NCBI GenBank assembly: GCA_017557505.1
Contig: JAFYYP010000002.1
Span: 1 to 57,313, forward strand
Source: Bacillota bacterium
GTDB lineage: Bacteria; Bacillota; Clostridia; Peptostreptococcales; Anaerovoracaceae
Length of the DNA: 57,313 bases
Direction: 5' to 3'
The notes beneath the pieces were generated by a model. That model ran no database searches, was not told where the DNA came from, and was given only the letters and a program-made list of their open reading frames with translations. Below are positions 53,701 to 57,313 of the stretch, in pieces (position 1 is the first letter of the stretch; every line of letters starts with the position of its first letter). A program made the translations under genes and the position numbers.

Positions 53701-54763
53701 GGCAACGCCGGTTCTGGAGGCGGAGAGCACGGTCTTTAAGGATTCCCTCGACGTCACCATTTCCTGCATGACGTCCGGCGCAGCCATCCACTACACGCTG
53801 GACGGCAGTGACCCGACGGCAAACAGCAGCACGTTCACATCCGGAAGCGCGATCACGCTCACGAAGACGACGACGGTCAAGGCGATCGCAGTTCTTGACG
53901 GTTATGCGGACAGTGAGATCGCATCCCAGACCTACACCCTGAAGTCCGCTTCCGGCGGCGCGACCACTTACCCGGTCAAACCGGTAGAAGCTGAGAATGG
54001 TGAGATCACTGTCAGCCCGAAGAGGGCGTCGAAGGGCCGCACGGTCACCGTGACGGTTACTCCCGACGAAGGCTACGAGTTAGACAAACTGGTCGTCAAG
54101 GACAAGGACGGCAACGAGATCGAGGTCACCGACAACGGAGACGGCACATACACGTTCAAGATGCCGGATTCCGAAGTCGAGATCGAACCGGTGTTCAAGG
54201 AAGCGGAACCCGAAACACCCGCAGAAGATGCATTCCCGTTCGTGGACGTTCCCGAGGACGCTTACTTCCGTAAAGCGGTCGAGTGGGCACTCAAGGAGGG
54301 CGTGACCGGCGGAACGACGCCGACGACTTTCAGCCCGTATCTGGATGCGACCAGGGCACAGACTGTCACGTTCCTGTGGGCGGCTGCAGGCGCACCCGAT
54401 CCCGAGACGACGGAGAACCCGTTCAAGGATATCTCCGAGAGCGACTACTTCTACAAGGCAGTGCTGTGGGCGTATGAGAACGGCATCACGGCAGGTGTTT
54501 CCGAAGACGAATTCGGTCCGTACCGGACGGTGACGAGAGGGCAGGTCGTGACCTTCCTCTACGGCTATGCCGGCAGGCCGGAGGCAGGAACGGAGAATCC
54601 GTTCACGGACGTTTCCGAAAGCGATTACTTCTGCGCGCCGGTGCTGTGGGCTTACAGAGAAGACATCACGGCGGGCACGAGTGCGACGACGTTCAGCCCG
54701 GACGATCCGTGCCTGAGAGGCCAGATCATCACGTTCATGTATCTGTTCTTCGGGGCAGAATAA
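47795..54763 (+). CDS. Giant secreted SLH-domain surface protein, 2322 residues
   Basis: Largest member of the cluster. Signal peptide to about residue 28 (EVHA). Four solenoid modules, each opened by the lead motif: YSIWVGGTEVTSDNASDVFG near 31, YPVWIGGVRVTALNKDD near 682, LFVAGMAVTDGNANDI near 960, YALWVGDKQIHAGIADDVFG near 1381. Between them lie the shared YTVTITPGAHM...SGTPG domain (near 590-680) and, at about 1085-1332, some ten tandem short repeats of YSYGIDGSLTL..G.L.A.GG type. Residues about 1727-1810 repeat the SGTPT domain; then an Ig-like stretch, a chitobiase-C-like domain, an InlB-B-like repeat and three SLH domains (about 2145-2322). ATG follows AGAAGGGGG. Cell-wall bound, probably binding glycans or other cells; no enzyme motif seen. 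Confidence 0.9.
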   Translation: MKKVFSILLTLTLCLGLAAAISTQEVHAETYSIWVGGTEVTSDNASDVFGDGTVSYDTATNTLTLKNYSYSGQGWKNYSSFYGIYLGMYGDLKVQLVGDNNIQLAAPDTNCNSYGLFYSNYDKLTFKGSGSLTVRGGDLPEGTSTSIETAGMGGYYGDIIFGNEFTGSVTALGGKVTNAGSSIGLFASSGCDVFNGTVVCMGGDFSATGSIYSLGSKMSSTANIYGGSFTSLGGKISTSNGYAYSYGVYGSSLTVNVFDGTLIMQGGSATGTSSAYSNGTNWGTLNLYGGVTVAQGGAAAKTDTSNFSGLYSIGADCDVRSYGGVLIARGGTLNDGYRVVTKGYGDQRSAIDGRFLLGEGMKIAGAVGYSDVTGTSGFGELTVTSDNSTAANLSGSVGGVSNYSGQEGLGSGYLVYPTGIVIVPSDWTETDTAGTLTGNSYNVRIDGSDLSASSVQLGSYSLLSANLYEGTAVSAGTGLNLSGGISGNGGTLVAAGPTLTGAGSVSSGLMTTGAVSGNIGVIAVGGTAPVTYGLGGSGTVNASGLTEDGKLIATGLASALGSGTAVNAGALGVIDQEMYYSVAYYENTAPTYTVTITPGAHMTLAEGSGDLVQTGNGPLTTIILTADEGYYFPKDYVEKNFLPKDSWNIEAAWSRSGYGTTIKISGTPGTNHNINLADAELYVYPVWIGGVRVTALNKDDLVTAINEAAGEEVATGTAVYTPGTLRFHSSYPEIVMDYNGTITLTDFTYKGEGYQFATGNDKYAALYVDAYKLTYPQTSSEYRLTVELSGSNSITQHVSSTEANADDVYGIYFNGGGNRDQGISFTGSGNLTATAEVVDSKNIAAGLYVYGHCYAKSGAEVTFTGPSGNVNESSGIILRSNTYYLGASSNGIFTASGDTYAINDLTTPSNGYSRVQYSAPYYLLAGSSPDGSDASPYSGTGEDNAKDLMGYKFISLGQGELFVAGMAVTDGNANDIAAAVNAAYPGSMTGTATYDSSTHTLTLKDADISNLSTGEQDINYWGITYYGKEPLNVVVNGTNSVTGKDRSDDDTYGICSDYGINFTGSGKLVVTGGNVSTYDDSGGIYGAVTVDGPDIEAYGGSTRDYSYGIDGSVTLKSGSLKAVGGKSSSEDSYGIDGSVLVEGGTLTATGGTAYDYSYGIDGTLTLQDGEVYANGGPSTGDYSVGLYSAEVNGGKLTVTCDVGYDGNYGIYSSLTVNDGEVIVNSGDSKYSVGVDGTTTINGGKTTINAGNAQTSRGIYASTYVYGGELYVNGGTGTASGSDSTYSYGVSGTLYMHDGGTAKITSAEATYSYAVNGYPYIKGGSLELIANGTQTAQICSSTPSLEEKVAVLIASPNADASDPVPYVKSDYATYKYLKTGPGYALWVGDKQIHAGIADDVFGDNKVSFDPKTVTLTINGADLTASGNNAVIHYNDNDLGPLTIEFAGTSTLTYTGTNSTCGIYSSAHDADYNDYPLTIKLADDAVVNIVCPTISSGYDRPSYGIRLWSPLTIDGAGTFNINASDFTGEVLGSSTGLYATDLILSGGVTLNVNGGDCDAVYSDRTCDSMGVYLNRDLTIEDGCTLNAAGGSVIGSNNSSYPATSDGLCMYPGTTVTLSGSAKALVKGGTYTSGNYGGSYGFFALGWDSKSIVFDTSSWTGEFDMRGESGHSAIYYIYGSYAYARDVDATEMTVFENSDDTEGTDITYSPYWCYGRNTTDKRLLIYPNSSLTVTITAADGMTPAAAYKETVKSKNSMTEQIYTAADGYYFPEDYASIGITSGIEVSRIDYSQIKVSGTPTAAVDIKLAAATAKAAAAVPTGVDKTDCTTVANNDGAITGVDKTMEYQKSSDSSWTAITGSTVEGLAPGTYSVRVKATDTAYASEAVNVTIAEYNAPKFAITVDGGSALNSAGKTITEAVEGETVKLSYEEPDGMGFDHWEFITGIGASDLSNDQFTMPAEAVSLKAVFLERVATPVLEAESTVFKDSLDVTISCMTSGAAIHYTLDGSDPTANSSTFTSGSAITLTKTTTVKAIAVLDGYADSEIASQTYTLKSASGGATTYPVKPVEAENGEITVSPKRASKGRTVTVTVTPDEGYELDKLVVKDKDGNEIEVTDNGDGTYTFKMPDSEVEIEPVFKEAEPETPAEDAFPFVDVPEDAYFRKAVEWALKEGVTGGTTPTTFSPYLDATRAQTVTFLWAAAGAPDPETTENPFKDISESDYFYKAVLWAYENGITAGVSEDEFGPYRTVTRGQVVTFLYGYAGRPEAGTENPFTDVSESDYFCAPVLWAYREDITAGTSATTFSPDDPCLRGQIITFMYLFFGAE
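51046..51790 (+). repeat. Tandem beta-solenoid repeats within the giant SLH gene
   Basis: About ten repeats of 22-28 codons. Protein consensus roughly YGIDG-(S/T)-L-T-L-(x)2-G-x-L-x-A-x-GG with a short variable linker. DNA copies are diverged, so the array is not expected to slip readily. Confidence 0.75.
54386..54745 (+). repeat. Near-identical SLH-coding 3' segment (copy 2)
   Basis: Partner of 47212-47571; see that entry. Differences are mostly silent. Confidence 0.75.
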
Positions 54764-54792
54764 GATCGCTCTGTTGATTCAAAGAAGATAAA

Positions 54793-54836
54793 AACCGGGC
54801 AGTCCTGCGGGGCTGCCCGGTCGCTTTTCTTTTTGA
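54793..54836. terminator. Bidirectional terminator at the end of the SLH cluster
   Basis: ACCGGGCAG pairs with CTGCCCGGT within a GC-rich hairpin, with A-rich sequence upstream and CTTTTCTTTTT downstream, between convergent genes. Confidence 0.88.
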
Positions 54837-54841
54837 TTCTT

Positions 54842-56251
54842 CTATTCCTCCGTCTCCACTTCGCTGAAGACTTCCTCCAGCTGGGCGTCGAATTCGCGGA
54901 ACCACTCTGCAGCGCCTTCTCCGGAAGCGGAGTCGTAGACCACAGTGCCCGCCAGGACCGTCAGATCGGCCCGCAGCGCGTCGAACTCCTCCGGGGTCGA
55001 TAAAGAACACGGATCGACGGAAAAGACCGCGAAATCGGCGGATTTTCCTTCCTTCAGGCTTCCGAGGCCGTGCTCTCCAAGACGCCAGGCAGCGCCTTCC
55101 GTTCTCTGGGTCAGCATCTCTTCGCCGGACCCGGTCAGGGGAAGGGGAGCGGTCAGCGGACATTCGTAAACGTCGCCCGTGTATACATCCGCTTTCTCCT
55201 CATCGGAAACTTCCTCGTCGAACGCAACGGTAAAAGCCGCTTTCTTGTAGCTGGTGGATATGCTGCCAAGCGCGTCCATGCCCTGCAGCACCATATCTTT
55301 GTCCATGGCGTTCAGACGGATGGAATAGCCCTTGTCCGCCGCAGCAGCGCACATATCCTTCAGGTAGGCCGGGGACATGTAGATCGCGTCGTTCTCCTTG
55401 GAATCGGCGGTCAGCAGCAGGGTGTTGAAATTGACCAGGCCCTGCAGTTCGGAGCATCCTGTGCGCCTGCGGTCCAGGTTGTAGAGGACCGAGATCGGGG
55501 TCAGCATGCGCTTGATGGGCAGCGAGCCGAAATAGCGCTGCTTGACCAGCCCTGCCTGGAAGAACTCCAGCAGCAGGTTGCGGTACATGTTGTCGAAATA
55601 CGTGCAGGTCTCGAGGTTGAGCACGGACGTATAGCCCCGTTTGGCGTAGTCTTCCGCGATAGCGAACGCCTTGCGGCTCATGGCGGCGTAGTCGAGCGCC
55701 ACGATCGTATTGAACACGTAGTTCGGCGTGACCGCGACCTCGAACGTTTCAGCCTCCGCTCTCTCCTTGACCATCTGCTGCGCCGTGTGGTTCATCCGCA
55801 TGCTCACGGAGTCTTCGCCGATGATCAGCAGGGGAACGCCCGGGCATGCGTCGTCCAGCACCGGCAGTTCCTCTTCCTCCGAGAACCAGCCGTAGGCCAG
55901 GATGAATTCGCAGGGGTCATGGGCGGCAGCCCAATCGTTGACCATTGCAGCGACTTCCTCCGCGGAAAGTCCGGAATGCAGCTTCAGATAACTGCCTTCC
56001 ATGACCTGCGCGGCAGGCGTGCCGGTCAGTTCGATGAACCCCGGGACGAGGAACCGCCCCTGCAGGTCGATCACCTGCGTATCCGGTCCGATGAGGGGAC
56101 TGACGTCTTCGTCCGAACCTGCGCGCAGCACCTTGCCGTCCTTGCAGGCGATGGCGGTCGCGTCTTCCGTTTCCGGGTCGAGCGTGTGCAGACAGCCGTT
56201 CCTGTAGACCGCGTCCGCGTACGTTTTCTTTTTGAATAAACCGAATGCCAT
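54842..56251 (-). CDS. Amidohydrolase-like (YtcJ-type) protein lacking metal-binding histidines
   Basis: A 469-residue protein with the architecture of YtcJ-type amidohydrolases (usually about 530): N-terminal beta-sandwich YADAVYRNGCLHTLDPETEDATAIACKDGKV, barrel, and the C-terminal return GLGSLKEGKSADFAVFSVDP. The hallmark GF(I/L)DxHxH reads GFIELTGTP (about 71-79), and where a HAxGD motif is expected it has RLNAMDKDM, so the metal ligands are absent. It is therefore probably not a hydrolase, though the frame is intact. Start has GGAGGA upstream. Divergent from purine nucleoside phosphorylase with 60 bases between starts. Confidence 0.78.
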   Translation of the reverse strand: MAFGLFKKKTYADAVYRNGCLHTLDPETEDATAIACKDGKVLRAGSDEDVSPLIGPDTQVIDLQGRFLVPGFIELTGTPAAQVMEGSYLKLHSGLSAEEVAAMVNDWAAAHDPCEFILAYGWFSEEEELPVLDDACPGVPLLIIGEDSVSMRMNHTAQQMVKERAEAETFEVAVTPNYVFNTIVALDYAAMSRKAFAIAEDYAKRGYTSVLNLETCTYFDNMYRNLLLEFFQAGLVKQRYFGSLPIKRMLTPISVLYNLDRRRTGCSELQGLVNFNTLLLTADSKENDAIYMSPAYLKDMCAAAADKGYSIRLNAMDKDMVLQGMDALGSISTSYKKAAFTVAFDEEVSDEEKADVYTGDVYECPLTAPLPLTGSGEEMLTQRTEGAAWRLGEHGLGSLKEGKSADFAVFSVDPCSLSTPEEFDALRADLTVLAGTVVYDSASGEGAAEWFREFDAQLEEVFSEVETEE

Positions 56252-56311
56252 AATGTCCTCCGTTTGCCTAATATGTTATACTTTAAAAAGAGCGATTTCA
56301 AGGAGGAAGCC

Positions 56312-57148
56312 ATGGAATACACTTACGATTATTTCAAGAAGAGCGCGGATTACATCCGTTCCGTCATCGGCGGTTTCGAGCCCGAGATCGGGCTGATCCT
56401 GGGCACGGGGCTGGGCAAGTTCAGCGCCCGCATCGAGGACCCCATCGAGATCCCGTATAAAGACATCCCGAATTACCTGGTGAGCACGGCTCCGGGCCAT
56501 TCCGGCAAACTGATCTTCGGCACCGTCGAGGGCCGCAGGGTCATGTGCATGTCCGGCCGGTTCCACACGTACGAAGGATACGATTTCGAACAACTCGTCA
56601 TCCCTGTGCGGGTCATGAAACTGCTGGGAGTCAAACTCCTGGTCGTGACCAACGCGGCAGGCGCGGTGAATACCGAATACCGCCCCGGCGACGTCATGAT
56701 CATCAAGGATCATATCAAACTCAACGGGTTCTCACCCATGCGCGGACCCAACGTGTCAGAGTTCGGCGACCGCTTCTTCGATATCAGCGATCTGTACTGC
56801 AAGGATCTGCGCGAGATCGCCTGGCGCTGCAGCGAGGACAGCGGCCTGACCATCCACGAAGGCGTGTACTTCTTCTTCCCGGGGCCGCAGTTCGAGACCC
56901 CGGCGGAAGTGCGCGCGGCCCGCATCCTGGGCGGCGACGCGGTGGGAATGTCCACGGTCACCGAGACCCTGACGGCCGGCCATTGCGGCATGCCGGTGCT
57001 GGGCCTGTCCCTCATGACGAACATGGCGGCCGGCGTGCTGGAGCAGAAACTGTCCGGCGAGGAAGTGGAGGAGACCGCGCAGCGCGTGGCGCCTCTGCTC
57101 GAAGCCTATTTCGCGAAAGTCCTGAAGGCGCTGCCTTCTTACAAGTGA
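56312..57148 (+). CDS. punA: Purine nucleoside phosphorylase
   Basis: Splits inosine or guanosine with phosphate into base and ribose-1-phosphate; cytoplasmic trimer type, 278 residues. Motifs: GLILGTGLGKFS (phosphate loop, about 30-41), STAPGHSGKLIFG, MSGRFHTYEGYD with the phosphate-contacting Arg/His, VTNAAGAVN, FFPGPQFETPAEV (base-binding Glu) and GMSTVTE. The start has AAGGAGGAAGCC; an in-frame codon 16 residues upstream lies in the promoter gap. It is followed after one base by an amidohydrolase gene, suggesting purine salvage coupled to deamination. Confidence 0.95.
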   Translation: MEYTYDYFKKSADYIRSVIGGFEPEIGLILGTGLGKFSARIEDPIEIPYKDIPNYLVSTAPGHSGKLIFGTVEGRRVMCMSGRFHTYEGYDFEQLVIPVRVMKLLGVKLLVVTNAAGAVNTEYRPGDVMIIKDHIKLNGFSPMRGPNVSEFGDRFFDISDLYCKDLREIAWRCSEDSGLTIHEGVYFFFPGPQFETPAEVRAARILGGDAVGMSTVTETLTAGHCGMPVLGLSLMTNMAAGVLEQKLSGEEVEETAQRVAPLLEAYFAKVLKALPSYK

Positions 57149-57149
57149 T

Positions 57150-57313
57150 ATGAGCATCCTGTTTAAGAATTGCAAACTGCTGCTGCGCCAAAGCGCTGAC
57201 CCGTCCGAAGCCCCGGTCTACGAGGTGATGGACGGTTACCTCGGCGTGGAAGGGAAAACGATCGACTATATCGGTCCGGACCGCCCCGCGAAGCGGTATA
57301 ACGAAGAAAAGGA
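57150..57313 (+). CDS. Amidohydrolase N-terminus (cut by window end)
   Basis: Only the first 54 codons are present, beginning MSILFKNCKLLL. The pattern (polar strand, a VMDGYLGVEGKTIDYIG segment) is the N-terminal beta-sandwich of metal-dependent amidohydrolases such as guanine deaminase or related SsnA/TRZ enzymes. The ATG lies one base after the phosphorylase stop, so the two are coupled. With purine phosphorylase upstream, a guanine- or related purine deaminase is a reasonable guess, but the catalytic part is outside the window. Confidence 0.6.
   Translation, partial: MSILFKNCKLLLRQSADPSEAPVYEVMDGYLGVEGKTIDYIGPDRPAKRYNEEK

Noticed and set aside
51284-53791. Open frame of 835 codons on the minus strand inside the giant SLH gene.
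   Set aside because: No ribosome site, low-complexity cysteine/valine/arginine-rich translation typical of antisense frames, and the plus-strand frame has clear signal peptide and SLH domains.
1-57313. CRISPR arrays, insertion sequences or prophage genes.
   Set aside because: No regularly spaced short repeats, transposase, integrase or phage structural genes are visible; the repeats found are coding or promoter repeats of the SLH cluster.

Overview
The window looks like a chromosome segment of an anaerobic Firmicute, probably a gut-type member of the Clostridia/Eubacteriales. Evidence: strong AAGGAGG-type ribosome binding sites and frequent TGn-TATAAT promoters; a pyruvate:ferredoxin oxidoreductase beside an acyl-CoA dehydrogenase/Etf set; substrate-binding lipoproteins starting MKKIIALLLAL with an AAC lipobox; and S-layer-homology (SLH) surface proteins. 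Most of the window is moderately GC-rich, while the SLH cluster is visibly richer in A+T. The genus cannot be named from the sequence alone.

Layout. 1-3.4 kb: end of a peptide-type ABC transporter operon (two ATPases, then a binding protein with its own promoter). 3.4-7.7 kb: an AIM24-family protein, a small membrane protein, tRNA-Val, an amidohydrolase and an MFS permease. 7.7-15.4 kb: an IclR regulator divergent from a fermentation operon (pyruvate:ferredoxin oxidoreductase, acyl-CoA dehydrogenase, EtfB, EtfA), with a four-copy operator-like repeat between them. 15.45-15.66 kb: the broken 5' end of an aldolase gene. 15.7-25.6 kb: a LysR-controlled catabolic/uptake module (opine-type dehydrogenase, nitroreductase, complete dipeptide-type ABC transporter, UxaA-family lyase). 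25.6-25.8 kb: a structured, possibly small-RNA-encoding gap. 25.85-29.7 kb: intact HpcH/HpaI aldolase, butyrate-type CoA-transferase, GNAT acetyltransferase and DUF401 permease. 29.8-34.2 kb: radical SAM and CBS proteins (minus strand) facing a small operon of a DUF2179 membrane protein, a PIG-L deacetylase and a GT2-GtrA glycosyltransferase. 34.3-34.7 kb: four tRNAs (Met, His, Gln, Cys). 34.76-36.2 kb: a membrane protein fused to an acyltransferase-like domain, possibly translated from a leaderless mRNA.

36.2-54.8 kb is the most distinctive part. A helix-turn-helix protein on the minus strand stands beside four tandem genes for secreted SLH proteins of 753, 1188, 1254 and 2322 residues. Each SLH gene has the same upstream architecture: a GGCACGA/TCGTGCC palindrome, a second TTGKCA/TGMCAA palindrome 19-20 bp further on, a -10 element exactly 43 bp beyond the second palindrome's centre, and a hairpin early in the leader. 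The proteins share beta-solenoid-like modules opened by a recurrent WVGG...VSYD...TLTL motif, a chitobiase-C-like domain, an InlB-type repeat (not in the first) and three C-terminal SLH domains. I read this as a co-regulated cell-surface system with a candidate dedicated regulator; the binding relationship is inferred, not shown.

54.8-57.3 kb: an amidohydrolase-like protein lacking the metal-binding histidines, purine nucleoside phosphorylase, and the start of another amidohydrolase cut by the window edge.
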